DNA from: Chloroflexota bacterium
GTDB taxonomy: Bacteria; Chloroflexota; Anaerolineae; Anaerolineales; UBA11579
Length of the DNA stretch: 37,368 nt
Direction: 5' to 3'
NCBI GenBank assembly: GCA_018662365.1
Contig: JABJGH010000042.1
Coordinates: 1 to 37,368 of the forward strand
The translations under genes were made by a program, and so were the position numbers. Under the pieces are notes generated by a model, which saw nothing but the letters and a program-made list of their open reading frames with translations, was not told the DNA's origin and did not search any database. Positions 15,522-24,549 of the stretch are shown piece by piece (positions within the stretch are counted from its first letter, which is position 1; each line of letters opens with the position of its first letter).

Positions 15522-18162
15522 GAAAACATTAGAATTTTTAAAAAAAGTAACAGGGTTCGTTATTGAGGGAATTTTTTATTGGGTTGGTAGAACATTAAAA
15601 CAATCTATAGCTACCCGATTAAGTATGAAGAAATATTGCTCATTGTTATTGGATGGACCAAGTAAATTTTTACATGTACCAGCAAGGACAGATGTATCTC
15701 TTGAAACTGATAAGGCATATGTCACTTTGTCATTAGAAAAAACCGGGATTGAGCAAAAAAAAGCTGACCACGAAAATTTATTAAATTTAGGAAATAGAAT
15801 CCGAATAATAGGAGATCCAGGGTCCGGAAAATCTTCATTGGTAAAACGCCTAGAAAGAGATATGTGTAAAAAATCTATATATTCATATGGAATAGGGAAA
15901 TTCCCAATCCGGATTGAATTAAAGAAAATCTCCTTTCCTGAAAGTGTTGATGGACAAGAGTTGGGTAATTGGTTATTTGAAACTATTCGAGCCCAAACTG
16001 TAGATGCAGCTGTTTATAGAATTGATGAATGTTTAGAAATTTACCTAAAAGAAAATGGAATATTATTGTTATTAGATGGTTTAGATGAAATATCATCACA
16101 AAATTACCCAAAGGCAGCCCTTGCAATAAATAACCTTAGTGAAAAACTTGATAATTACAGTTCAAATAACACTATCCTACTAACTATGAGGACTCAATTT
16201 CATGTGCAAATTAAGGATGATTTCCAAGAAAACTTTCCTCATGTTGCCTTTTTGAAACCGTTCACACCAACTGATATATATGAATTTTTATCTTTATGGC
16301 CATTCGGGAAGAATAGAGAGAAGGAAATTTATAGAATTTATAGTGATTTATCTGACCAGCCTACTCTTCGAGAAATGTGTACAAATCCCTTAATACTGGC
16401 GATGTACGTTGCAGATGATCAATCCTCTTACGAATCGACCTCACCAGATTCAAGGACAGATTTTTATTCTAAAGTAACTGAAGAATTGTTAATTAAAAGA
16501 CGACTTCGGCAAACGGGACCGGAATTATCGAGAAAAAAATTGCGAGAGCAGCGGGAAAATATTTTAGGAAAGCTAGCTTTAAATCACTTATTAGATCCAA
16601 CTCAATCAGCTAATACCCTCAACTGGAACGATGCAGTTAAAATAGTCTCAAAGATTGTTGGGTGTAATAATTCAGAATCTGAAGACCGATTGAGAAAGAT
16701 GTCAAAGGAAACTGGATTGTTTTCTGAAGAAAAATATGGAGAGACATTAAGATTTATTCATTTGACATTTTGTGAGTATTTGGCAGCAAATGAGGTAATA
16801 CATGGAGAACTTGAAGGATGGAAAAAGCTATTAGAAACGCACAAGTCTTTCGTAAAAGAATCAGATGCTCAAAATAGTACAAGGCTACTTGAAGTAATAC
16901 CCTTCACATGTGGTCTAATGCCAAGAATTCAAAGAGAAAATGCGTTAAGTGATTTAGAGAAAATTGGAGACCGCCAGTTATTAGCGAGAAGTTTCATGGA
17001 AACAAAAATGTATGATCATCGTTGTTGGGGTGATTTTGTAGTGGGTGAAAGGGACTATTTACTCAAAGTAAAGGAGGAGAATTGGGATGAAGAATGGCTA
17101 AGGAGGTTACATTTATTTAATGTGGTAATAAAGGATGCTGAATTGTCGGCAAATTATTCAAAGGTCAAACATGCTCCCGTTAACTTGGAAGATTTTTTTA
17201 AGAGTTTAGTGGATAAACAGAAAACAAGTCTGAATTCCTTGTTCTCCACATATGCCTCCTATGACGCATCAGTTGCATTTCGATTGGCGGAGGTTTGTAA
17301 ATTAGATTTGGCAATGAGATTCCCAAATATTATTATTGAAAATTGCAATCAGCCACCATTTTTTTCCCAAGTAATGACTCATGCAGAAAATGAACCGGAA
17401 AGAAAATATTTATGGGCTAGTCTGATTAGTGAGGCTTGTATAAAAGCTCCACTAGTTGCATTTTGGGTGAGGGAAATGGAGAGTTTTGAAGAGTGGGAAA
17501 AAACATTGAAAATTACTCCCAAAAAAGAGTATTGGTTTTCAAAAGGCTTTATTGAAGAAACGTTTTTAACCCAATGTTTTAGCATCGCATTTTCAAAAAC
17601 TGAGAAAATAAAAATTCCAGAAATTAAAAATGTAGATAAGTTACGAAAAGTTTTACCTCCTGGATCAACTTCATTGGTTAATTATTCCCAATATATTTCT
17701 TTTTTCATTTCATTTAGTTTAATGATAATAATCGCCTTTTCTTTATATGCAGATATTATTAAATTAGATATTCCCTTTCTGAGTATATTATTGTTTATAA
17801 ATGTGATGGTTTTTATGATAATTTCTGCTCTTGATTTTAGAAAGAATTTGATAGCTAAGTTCTATGGAATAATTACAAATTTTGCAATTTATCGAGAATC
17901 TTTTTCTTACATTGTAATTATTGACAGACTAATAATTACATACCTGATGGTAGGAATTCGTCTAATTACCAGGGGTAATAGAAATAGCCGTGAACCTTAT
18001 ATATTTGTTTTATCAGCCATTTCAAAAAGATTGTTTGATGCACAATCTCATGAGGTCATAAAACAATATCTGGAAGATGGAGAAATGGGTGAGACTCCTT
18101 TATACCCGTTTGTAAATGATAACTTTATCGACATGATGCTAAGAATAATTTTTAGAAATTAA
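15436..18162 (+). CDS. Membrane-anchored NACHT NTPase (bacterial NLR-like)
   Basis: 908 aa from ATG 15436, with GGAGGG four bases upstream. Order of parts: one N-terminal transmembrane segment (residues about 12-30); an NACHT NTPase with Walker A GDPGSGKSS (126-134), Walker B LLLLDGLDEI (210-219) and sensor-1-like LLTMRTQF; a winged-helix/helical part (LRFIHLTFCEYLAANEV); a long helical, probably sensing region; and two hydrophobic segments (about residues 755-800) followed by a short C-terminal domain. NACHT STAND proteins act as ligand-triggered oligomeric switches and several protect bacteria from phage. There is no separate effector gene beside it, so the membrane segments may be the effector. 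Strongly AT-rich, consistent with transfer. Confidence 0.85.
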   Translation: MEFLRSWKPDIITFIITFILSPLIIYIAKKTLEFLKKVTGFVIEGIFYWVGRTLKQSIATRLSMKKYCSLLLDGPSKFLHVPARTDVSLETDKAYVTLSLEKTGIEQKKADHENLLNLGNRIRIIGDPGSGKSSLVKRLERDMCKKSIYSYGIGKFPIRIELKKISFPESVDGQELGNWLFETIRAQTVDAAVYRIDECLEIYLKENGILLLLDGLDEISSQNYPKAALAINNLSEKLDNYSSNNTILLTMRTQFHVQIKDDFQENFPHVAFLKPFTPTDIYEFLSLWPFGKNREKEIYRIYSDLSDQPTLREMCTNPLILAMYVADDQSSYESTSPDSRTDFYSKVTEELLIKRRLRQTGPELSRKKLREQRENILGKLALNHLLDPTQSANTLNWNDAVKIVSKIVGCNNSESEDRLRKMSKETGLFSEEKYGETLRFIHLTFCEYLAANEVIHGELEGWKKLLETHKSFVKESDAQNSTRLLEVIPFTCGLMPRIQRENALSDLEKIGDRQLLARSFMETKMYDHRCWGDFVVGERDYLLKVKEENWDEEWLRRLHLFNVVIKDAELSANYSKVKHAPVNLEDFFKSLVDKQKTSLNSLFSTYASYDASVAFRLAEVCKLDLAMRFPNIIIENCNQPPFFSQVMTHAENEPERKYLWASLISEACIKAPLVAFWVREMESFEEWEKTLKITPKKEYWFSKGFIEETFLTQCFSIAFSKTEKIKIPEIKNVDKLRKVLPPGSTSLVNYSQYISFFISFSLMIIIAFSLYADIIKLDIPFLSILLFINVMVFMIISALDFRKNLIAKFYGIITNFAIYRESFSYIVIIDRLIITYLMVGIRLITRGNRNSREPYIFVLSAISKRLFDAQSHEVIKQYLEDGEMGETPLYPFVNDNFIDMMLRIIFRN

Positions 18163-18405
18163 TAAAATAGAAAAATAAAAGGTATCCCAATAATTATGTA
18201 ATTGTATTTTGGCTTGATAAATTAAAAGTTTCAAAATACATTTCATAATACGGCCATATTATCCAAAAAACAGACACCATGAGAATGCTGTGAATGTTGG
18301 AAATCAAAGATAAATATTTAGGTTTTTGAAAAATGCGATGACTTTGGCAAACACTACCTTTTTCTATTTCCAAATTGGAATCGAGGGATAATATCGGTTC
18401 AATAA

Positions 18406-18434
18406 TTGTCTATTTATCTCCGCCATGCTATAAT
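18406..18434 (+). promoter_or_regulatory. Promoter of the aspS leader RNA
   Basis: TTGTCT (18406-18411), 17 bases and TATAAT (18429-18434). Transcription would begin about 18441, some 215 bases before the aspS start codon. Confidence 0.65.
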
Positions 18435-18440
18435 TTTGCC

Positions 18441-18605
18441 ACGATGAAAACAGCATATTGCACAACTTCATTTTCACCGATCGAACCCAACGATAATCCC
18501 CAGCCACCTCGGGTGAGGGGTTTCGTTTTGCGTGGGTGCTGAGCACTAGTAGAAACGAAGCAATGCCCGACGTGGCCGATCTAGCGCCCGCGACGGGCTT
18601 TTTAT
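18441..18605 (+). ncRNA. Structured GC-rich leader or small RNA before aspS
   Basis: Three stem-loops in an otherwise AT-rich gap: CCCC-CACC/GGTG-GGGG at 18498-18520, TTCGTTT/AAACGAA at 18522-18559 enclosing a GTGC/GCAC hairpin, and GCCCG/CGGGC at 18586-18598 followed by TTTTTATTT, a terminator shape. A second GCCCG (about 18565-18569) could compete for the terminator arm, as in attenuators. It has no AGGGTGGNACCGCG, so it is not a standard T-box. It may be an attenuator for aspS or an independent small RNA. The rest of the gap (18163-18405) shows only a weak hairpin, GTATTTTG/CAAAATAC, after the NACHT gene. Confidence 0.5.
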
Positions 18606-18657
18606 TTGTAAAAAAGACGAAATTTAAGAGATAATAAACTTCCAGATGGAGGAAGAA

Positions 18658-20463
18658 ATGCATAAAACACATACCTGCGGTGAGCTGCGAGCGAGCCATG
18701 ACGGCATCGAAGTGACGATGGCTGGATGGGTCAACCGCCGCCGAGATCATGGCGAATTGATCTTTATTGATCTTCGAGACCGATTTGGGCTTGTTCAATT
18801 AGTTGCAGACCCCGAAATATCCCCAGAAGCCCATGCTGCTCTAAAACCTGTTCGCAATGAGTGGGTGGTGAAGGTGGTGGGTGTGGTGCGAAAACGCCCA
18901 GTCGATATGGTCAACCCAGATCTGAGCACAGGGGAGATCGAGGTTGAAGTCAGGGAAGTTACGATACTCAACCCGGCGAAAACCCCTCCTTTTTTGATCA
19001 ATAAAGAGGAAGAGGTAGATGAAAATGTGCGCCTTAAATATCGATATATGGACTTGCGCAGACCCCGAATGGCAGCGAACCTGAAATTACGCCATAAGGT
19101 GGTGAAGTTTATTCGGGATTATCTCGATGAGCAGGACTTTTTGGAAGTTGAGACCCCGATCCTCTTTAAGACCACCCCAGAGGGTGCGCGGGATTATTTG
19201 GTGCCTTCCAGGGTACATCCTGGAATGGTTTATGCCCTGCCACAATCCCCACAGCAGTTAAAGCAGATGTTGATGGTGGGTGGGATTGAACGATATTTCC
19301 AGATTGCCCGCTGTTTTCGCGATGAGGACCAACGGGGAGATCGACAACCCGAATTTACTCAGCTCGATTTAGAAATGTCTTTCGTAGAGCGAGATGATGT
19401 GATGGGTTTGCTGGAAGATATGTACACGAAGATGGTGGCGGAGGTTGTGCCCGATAAAAAGGTGCTGCAAACTCCTTGGCCGCGGTTAACTTACACTGAG
19501 GCATTGGATCGATTTGGGAAGGATAACCCGGATATTAGATATGGATTGGAATTGGTTGATCTGACAGACCTTGCCCCTGGTTGTGGATTTGGTGTATTTG
19601 AAGGGGCGGTTGAAAAAGGTGGGCATGTACGAGGAATCAATGCGAAAGGTTTGGGGAACTACAGCCGAAAACAAATTGATGCACTGACGGATTATGTGAA
19701 ACAATTTAAAGCCAAAGGATTGGCCTATATCATTCGGACACCGGAAGGGGAAATGCGTTCTCCGATTGCCAAATTTTTCTCTGAGGAAACCTTGGCGATG
19801 ATCCAGGAACGGATGGGGGCGGAGGATGGCGACCTTTTGTTATTTGTGGCGGATAAAGCTGAAATCGTATACGAGAGTCTGGGAAGATTGCGAGTACATT
19901 TGGCGGGCGAGTTGGGCTTAGAAGACCCGGATGTGCTTGGCTTTTGCTGGGTGATCGATTTCCCATTTGGTTTCTGGGACGAGGAAGAACAACGCTGGGA
20001 TCCCAGCCATCACTTGTTCACATCGCCATTGCCGGAGGATTTGCATTTATTGGAATCTGACACCGCGAAAGTTCGGGGGACACAGTATGACTTGGTGTTG
20101 AACAATAACGAGGTGGCAGGTGGATCGATCCGAATTCATGACCAGGAAGTGCAGGCAAAGGTGTTTAAGCTGATCGGTTTGGATGAGGATGTGGCGGCTG
20201 AGCGTTTTGGACATATGCTCGAAGCCTTTCAATATGGTGCGCCACCACATGGGGGGATCGCTTCTGGGATCGACAGATTGGTGATGATCTTGGCAGATGA
20301 GGATAATATCCGTGAGGTAATCGCTTTCCCGAAAAACCAGAATGCCCGAGATGTAATGGCGGACGCACCGACCTTGGTGGAGGAGGCACAATTGGAGGCA
20401 TTGCATATTCAATTGAATCTTCCTGAGGTGGAGGAAGAAAAGGACATGTTGGATCTTCATTAA
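18658..20463 (+). CDS. aspS: Aspartyl-tRNA synthetase
   Basis: 601 aa, the usual bacterial-type AspRS length, starting at ATG 18658 with GGAGGA four bases upstream (an in-frame ATG at 18646 overlaps that site). N-terminal OB-fold anticodon-binding domain (THTCGELR, GWVNRRRDHGELIFIDLRDR), class II motif 1 region, motif 2 FRDEDQRGDRQPEFTQLD, the bacterial GAD insertion in the middle, and motif 3 GIASGIDRL. It charges tRNA-Asp (possibly also tRNA-Asn) with aspartate in the cytoplasm. Expression is probably affected by the structured leader. A second copy of its 3' end lies about 280 bases downstream. Confidence 0.97.
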   Translation: MHKTHTCGELRASHDGIEVTMAGWVNRRRDHGELIFIDLRDRFGLVQLVADPEISPEAHAALKPVRNEWVVKVVGVVRKRPVDMVNPDLSTGEIEVEVREVTILNPAKTPPFLINKEEEVDENVRLKYRYMDLRRPRMAANLKLRHKVVKFIRDYLDEQDFLEVETPILFKTTPEGARDYLVPSRVHPGMVYALPQSPQQLKQMLMVGGIERYFQIARCFRDEDQRGDRQPEFTQLDLEMSFVERDDVMGLLEDMYTKMVAEVVPDKKVLQTPWPRLTYTEALDRFGKDNPDIRYGLELVDLTDLAPGCGFGVFEGAVEKGGHVRGINAKGLGNYSRKQIDALTDYVKQFKAKGLAYIIRTPEGEMRSPIAKFFSEETLAMIQERMGAEDGDLLLFVADKAEIVYESLGRLRVHLAGELGLEDPDVLGFCWVIDFPFGFWDEEEQRWDPSHHLFTSPLPEDLHLLESDTAKVRGTQYDLVLNNNEVAGGSIRIHDQEVQAKVFKLIGLDEDVAAERFGHMLEAFQYGAPPHGGIASGIDRLVMILADEDNIREVIAFPKNQNARDVMADAPTLVEEAQLEALHIQLNLPEVEEEKDMLDLH

Positions 20464-20500
20464 AATAAGAGCAAAAGTAATATTAATTATTTCAAAATTG

Positions 20501-20530
20501 GAGGGCATCTCAAAATGCCCTCGCTTTTAA
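20501..20530 (+). terminator. Terminator after aspS
   Basis: Perfect 8-bp hairpin GAGGGCAT/ATGCCCTC with a 6-base loop, followed by GCTTTT. Confidence 0.75.
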
Positions 20531-20580
20531 AACAATATTAAGAGTTCCGCATATATTCGATTTCATGTAAGGGGTTTGGA

Positions 20581-20709
20581 GTGGTGAATAAAAATACAAA
20601 AACGAAAATTTTAACCCAATTTTATGTTTCGCGTGAGGAAGTTTGGAAAAAGTTTTTATTAGCATTTATCAAACAAGGTTTAGGAACCACATTTGGATGG
20701 GTTGAATAA
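20581..20709 (+). CDS. Possible short ORF
   Basis: 42 codons from tandem GTGs, with TTTGGAG just before. The peptide contains TKILTQFYVSREEVWKKF and matches no family I know. Weak evidence. Confidence 0.15.
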   Translation: MVNKNTKTKILTQFYVSREEVWKKFLLAFIKQGLGTTFGWVE

Positions 20710-20746
20710 CCAGTTGGATCTTCCTGAGGTGGATGAGGAGGAGTAA
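20696..20746 (+). pseudogene. Second copy of the aspS 3' end
   Basis: Reads LNNQLDLPEVDEEE and a stop, against LHIQLNLPEVEEE near the end of AspRS, with a 16-base identical core (ATCTTCCTGAGGTGGA). It leads straight into the next gene, whose ribosome site GAGGAGGAG is the last part of this fragment. Confidence 0.7.
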
Positions 20747-22099
20747 ATCAATACAAACGATAAGAAAAACTATTTAATAATTATTATTTTATTGATCCTT
20801 TTTTATAGTATTTTAAATATTACCTTGATTTTTAATAATCATGATGACTTTGCAAATCAAAGGGCGGTCTCCTATTTAAGGTGGGACAAAGATCAGACTC
20901 TTCTGGATAATTTGCTAGATGATTTGGAACTACATAAAGAAGAACTCGGACCATTAGCTTATGGTCGTTATTATGGGCGCCTCACCTATTTCACATCCTA
21001 TAAAATCCAAAACCTAGTCGTTAATGTACTTGAACGACTACCTGCAATATCTGTGTATCAAAGCCTTTTCTTAAATGGATTTGTATTGGCTTTCATTTCA
21101 TTGACTATTTTTTGGTTTACCTTAGTCAATTTTGAGAAAGATCTATTCTATGTGGTTTGGACAGCTTTGTTTACCGGTTTTCTTTTGAAATATTTCAGCC
21201 TTACCATTTTTCTTGACAGATTTATTCCGATTAGGGAACCATTTAATAATTTAATCCATTGGCTCGGTATTACTTCTGCTAATGCAACCATAATGATTTT
21301 CGCTGCAAATTTAATCATTTTGAGATCATTAATCTCAAATAAGAAAAAGCTAATTTATACAATATCGCTTTTCGTCGTTACATATTTATTCCACTCAAGC
21401 CAAAGCATTCTATTATATGGTGCGGGAATAATTTGCTACTTTTTGGGCGGAGCAGTGTATAAATTTATTATTGCTAAACACAAGAAAATAGGGTTGCTCT
21501 TAATCTATAATCTTTTGATCGTTATTACACACATTTTATATTATTACATCATTCATTCTTTTCAGATCGATCTAAAAATTCAATTTAATTATGACGTTGT
21601 ATATTGGTGGGTATGGAGTAATCTTTTAATATTGTATGCTTCAAAAAATAATTCAGAAAGAAAAAACAGGATCCTTTTTATTTTCTTCTTCTTTTTCTCG
21701 GCAATCACTATGGGAACTAATTTTCAAGTTTATTTTAATAATGAACTTCTTTGGGCGAATTTACAGTCTTTCTTCATTACCCAGGCTTCCTTCCGGTTAA
21801 TATGGCCTTCTAGTTTATTATTCTGGCTACTTTTAGGTGAAACACTTTTTTATAATAAGGTATTTTTACCAAAAACATGGCGGAAAATTTCTATCATTTT
21901 TGGGATCGCTTCTGTTATTACAATATCAATTGTTGCCTTACATAAATATCCAGATCGAATGCCCCTTCGTGATGAACAGGAATCAACAGTTTTGATCTCG
22001 GATCTTCTTGAACTCCAAGGGATTGATGCCTATGAATCTGAAATTTTATATTTTCATGCAATTGCTAATGAATTAAGGTTAAAGTCAAATTTCCCATAA
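20747..22099 (+). CDS. Polytopic membrane protein, unrecognised
   Basis: About 450 aa and roughly ten hydrophobic segments. The first normal start codon, TTG 20792, lies inside the first hydrophobic segment and has no ribosome site. Reading on upstream gives a typical membrane-protein N-terminus (NTNDKKNYLIIIILLILF) that begins at AUC 20747, three bases after GAGGAGGAG; this start is therefore proposed. After the first helix is an extracytoplasmic loop with LLDDLELHKEELGPLAYGRYYGRL. The topology recalls GT-C-type or O-antigen membrane enzymes, but no motif proves this. A terminator follows. Confidence 0.6.
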   Translation: MNTNDKKNYLIIIILLILFYSILNITLIFNNHDDFANQRAVSYLRWDKDQTLLDNLLDDLELHKEELGPLAYGRYYGRLTYFTSYKIQNLVVNVLERLPAISVYQSLFLNGFVLAFISLTIFWFTLVNFEKDLFYVVWTALFTGFLLKYFSLTIFLDRFIPIREPFNNLIHWLGITSANATIMIFAANLIILRSLISNKKKLIYTISLFVVTYLFHSSQSILLYGAGIICYFLGGAVYKFIIAKHKKIGLLLIYNLLIVITHILYYYIIHSFQIDLKIQFNYDVVYWWVWSNLLILYASKNNSERKNRILFIFFFFFSAITMGTNFQVYFNNELLWANLQSFFITQASFRLIWPSSLLFWLLLGETLFYNKVFLPKTWRKISIIFGIASVITISIVALHKYPDRMPLRDEQESTVLISDLLELQGIDAYESEILYFHAIANELRLKSNFP

Positions 22100-22116
22100 A
22101 AAATATTTAATAAATT

Positions 22117-22155
22117 AATAGCGGAGTAACCAACAGGTACTTCGCTATTTTTTTT
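22117..22155 (+). terminator. Terminator after the membrane protein gene
   Basis: AATAGCGGAGTA (22117-22128) pairs with TACTTCGCTATT (22138-22149) with one G-U pair and runs into eight T residues. Confidence 0.9.
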
Positions 22156-22283
22156 AATTTTCCTAAATAGCAAATATAACTGCAACTATTTGTGACATTT
22201 GACACTTGAATCGCAAGTGGGATTTCGTTACATTAAATTAGAAACGGAATGAAAGAAATGCAAACCCCACTGGAGGAAAATTG

Positions 22284-23141
22284 ATGACGGAAGAAAGAAA
22301 AAAAATTAGTCTACCCACTTTGGCTAGGAAGCGGAGAAAAGGAGAGCCGATCAGTTGGCTGACCTGTTATGACTATCCAACCGCTTATTTGCAGGAGCAG
22401 GCCGGGATAGAGATGATCTTGGTGGGTGACAGCCTGGGGATGACAATGCTGGGATATGACAGCACCTTACCGGTAACGATGGAGGATATGATCCGGCATA
22501 CCCAAGCGGTACGCCGGGGCGCACCGAATGTTTTCCTGATCGGAGATATGCCCTATATGAGCTACCAGGCATGCAACGAAGACGCGGTGCGAAATGCGGG
22601 TCGCTTTATGGCAGAAGCTGGATGCGATGCAATCAAATTGGAAGGTGGGCGAGAAATGGTGGATCGCGTGAAGGCAATCACCGCTGCAGGAATTCCTGTA
22701 TCGGGTCACCTGGGGTTAACTCCACAAAGTGTGAGTGCCTTAGGTGGTTTTCGTTTACAGGGCAAGGGGGCAGATGCCGCAAAACGGATCGTAGAAGACG
22801 CCAAAATTTTAGAAGAAGCAGGTGCTTTTTGTGTTCTGCTTGAACTCGTTCCAGACCGAGTTTGCAAGATCATTACAGAACGATCTGACAATGCCCTAAT
22901 CATGGGTCTTGGTTCGGGTCCAGATGCACATGGCCAACTGCTGATCTATCATGATATGTTCGGCCTATATCCCAAATTTACCCCAAAGATGGCTAAAGTT
23001 TTCGGCAATGCTGGTGAGGTGATCTTGAATGGGCTTAAGTCCTATAACAAGGAAGTAAAAGATAAGACTTTCCCATCAGATGAAAACACCTTTGGAATGA
23101 AAGACGAGGATTTTGATAAATTGTTTAAGATGTTGTCCTGA
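22284..23141 (+). CDS. panB: 3-methyl-2-oxobutanoate hydroxymethyltransferase
   Basis: 285 aa from ATG 22284 (GGAGGA six bases upstream; the overlapping TTG 22281 is less likely). PanB marks: ITCYDYPTA-like WLTCYDYPTAYLQEQAG, the metal and substrate motif LVGDSLGMTMLGYDSTLPVTMEDM, GDMPYMSYQ, KLEGG and GHLGLTPQSVSALGGF, followed by LLELVP. It adds the one-carbon unit of 5,10-methylene-THF to 2-oxoisovalerate to make ketopantoate, the first committed step to pantothenate and CoA, in the cytoplasm. No panC or panD lies nearby. The following unknown gene starts ten bases after its stop, in one operon. A CACTTG/CAAGTG hairpin lies at 22203-22219 upstream. Confidence 0.96.
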   Translation: MTEERKKISLPTLARKRRKGEPISWLTCYDYPTAYLQEQAGIEMILVGDSLGMTMLGYDSTLPVTMEDMIRHTQAVRRGAPNVFLIGDMPYMSYQACNEDAVRNAGRFMAEAGCDAIKLEGGREMVDRVKAITAAGIPVSGHLGLTPQSVSALGGFRLQGKGADAAKRIVEDAKILEEAGAFCVLLELVPDRVCKIITERSDNALIMGLGSGPDAHGQLLIYHDMFGLYPKFTPKMAKVFGNAGEVILNGLKSYNKEVKDKTFPSDENTFGMKDEDFDKLFKMLS

Positions 23142-23150
23142 GGAGGAAAA

Positions 23151-24464
23151 ATGTCTGAACTACAAAAACGGTTAGAGATCTCATCAGACCGGCTTGATGC
23201 GATCAATGATATTCTGTTGGATCCAGATAGCCAGGTGGTTGAAGATTTTTTGAAAGTTGTTGAGAAATACGGCAGCCCAGAGGAAATCAATGCCAAAGCA
23301 GCAGAAGCAGGAAAATTAGAAAATCTGCTTGCCAGGGTGGAGAAACAAACCCCAGAATATCTTGAGGATTTGGACTGGTTGAGAGAACAGAAAGAAAAAA
23401 AAGCGTTTATTTGTGAGGAAGCATATCGCCAAAAAGTGTTGGGGGAAAAAGCGGCGGATATGGTCTTTGCCGAGGATTTTGCGGTCACATTGGAAATTAG
23501 CGCATTACAATATTTTCCATGGATCAAGGTGGCAGCGGAAAAAGCAATCGCTAATCAGGAATTAATGCCTGGACGATTCATCCGAGTGCGTAAAATGAAA
23601 GAACAGGAAATGGATGGTGACCTGCCAGCCGTACATGCGGCAATGCAAATTATGGGGAGCAGTATTACTGAAACATTGGACACCAAGGGCACAGATGGAT
23701 CAAATATTCATTTGGGCGGTCCAGAAACGATCACTGGATATTTTGGTGGCGTTGGGCAGCCAAATTCTCACGCGCTAAAATGGGTGGATGAATTCCTCTA
23801 TTACTATACAAATTATGGGGTTCGCCAGGTTCTAAATATTAACCCCGGCACGGTATTTTTAGGCTATATGATGCATCGCTTGGGGATCGATAACGAATTC
23901 AAGATATCTGTTTTTATGGGCAATGATAATCCTTATGCAGCATTTTGGACCTTGATCGGTGCGAAACTTTTCTCCCGGGATGATGGTACTTCCCCGTTGA
24001 TCGGTTTCAATTGGTCAAACTCGGTAAATAATGAGAGCATCGAGATCACTGCTCAATTCCGTAAGCAGTTGGGTTTTGAAGATGTGGTGCGTTTTGAACA
24101 CCATATCACTGAAACTTTTAAGAGCATCGTGATCCAGCCCTATAATCGGCGGGAGGAATTGGTAGACCTTGCTGATCATGTGGCCAATATATCGGCCAAG
24201 CATGAAGGTGGCGATCCGGAGATCGATGGAGGTCGGGAGAGACCGTCTGACATACTTGATTATTTCCGGGATAAGGAAGAAGTGATTTCTTCAGGAGATT
24301 GGGAAAATTTGCGGACCAACTTTTTGGATAAGTTTGATGCGACCAATAAGACTGCTTGGGCATTGACCCAAAATGGACTTGCCTTCCTGGCTGCGAAGAA
24401 TTTGCATCATGAAAAAGAGGAATCGATTAAAACAAAGGAATTGACCTCGGAAGTTTCTCGGTGA
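23151..24464 (+). CDS. Unrecognised 437-aa protein in operon with panB
   Basis: Not recognised. GAGGAGG directly before the ATG and a ten-base gap to panB indicate co-expression. Soluble: no signal peptide or membrane segment. Residues 1-110 are helical and acidic. From about 130 on there are enzyme-like blocks rich in Gly, Asn, His and Asp: HLGGPETITGYFGGVGQPNSH, NINPGTVFLGYMMHR, FMGNDNPYAAFWTLIGAKLF, IGFNWSNSVNNESIE and RFEHHITETF. Such blocks look like active-site loops of a TIM-barrel or similar fold. A role in pantothenate/one-carbon metabolism is suggested only by position. Confidence 0.8.
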   Translation: MSELQKRLEISSDRLDAINDILLDPDSQVVEDFLKVVEKYGSPEEINAKAAEAGKLENLLARVEKQTPEYLEDLDWLREQKEKKAFICEEAYRQKVLGEKAADMVFAEDFAVTLEISALQYFPWIKVAAEKAIANQELMPGRFIRVRKMKEQEMDGDLPAVHAAMQIMGSSITETLDTKGTDGSNIHLGGPETITGYFGGVGQPNSHALKWVDEFLYYYTNYGVRQVLNINPGTVFLGYMMHRLGIDNEFKISVFMGNDNPYAAFWTLIGAKLFSRDDGTSPLIGFNWSNSVNNESIEITAQFRKQLGFEDVVRFEHHITETFKSIVIQPYNRREELVDLADHVANISAKHEGGDPEIDGGRERPSDILDYFRDKEEVISSGDWENLRTNFLDKFDATNKTAWALTQNGLAFLAAKNLHHEKEESIKTKELTSEVSR

Positions 24465-24505
24465 GTACGTGAAAAAGTAATTTAATAGAGGGATATACAG
24501 GATAC

Positions 24506-24540
24506 AAGCGGATTTCGTTTTTAGAAATCCGCTTTTTTTA
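24506..24540. terminator. Terminator between convergent genes
   Basis: AAGCGGATTTC (24506-24516) and its complement (24524-24534) with a T-rich loop, followed by seven T residues. It serves the panB operon and lies ten bases beyond the end of the minus-strand gene that follows. Confidence 0.9.
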
Positions 24541-24549
24541 TCGAATGAA

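Noticed and set aside
18441..18605. T-box riboswitch before aspS
   Set aside because: No AGGGTGGNACCGCG-type T-box sequence or stem I layout could be found; kept as an unassigned structured RNA.
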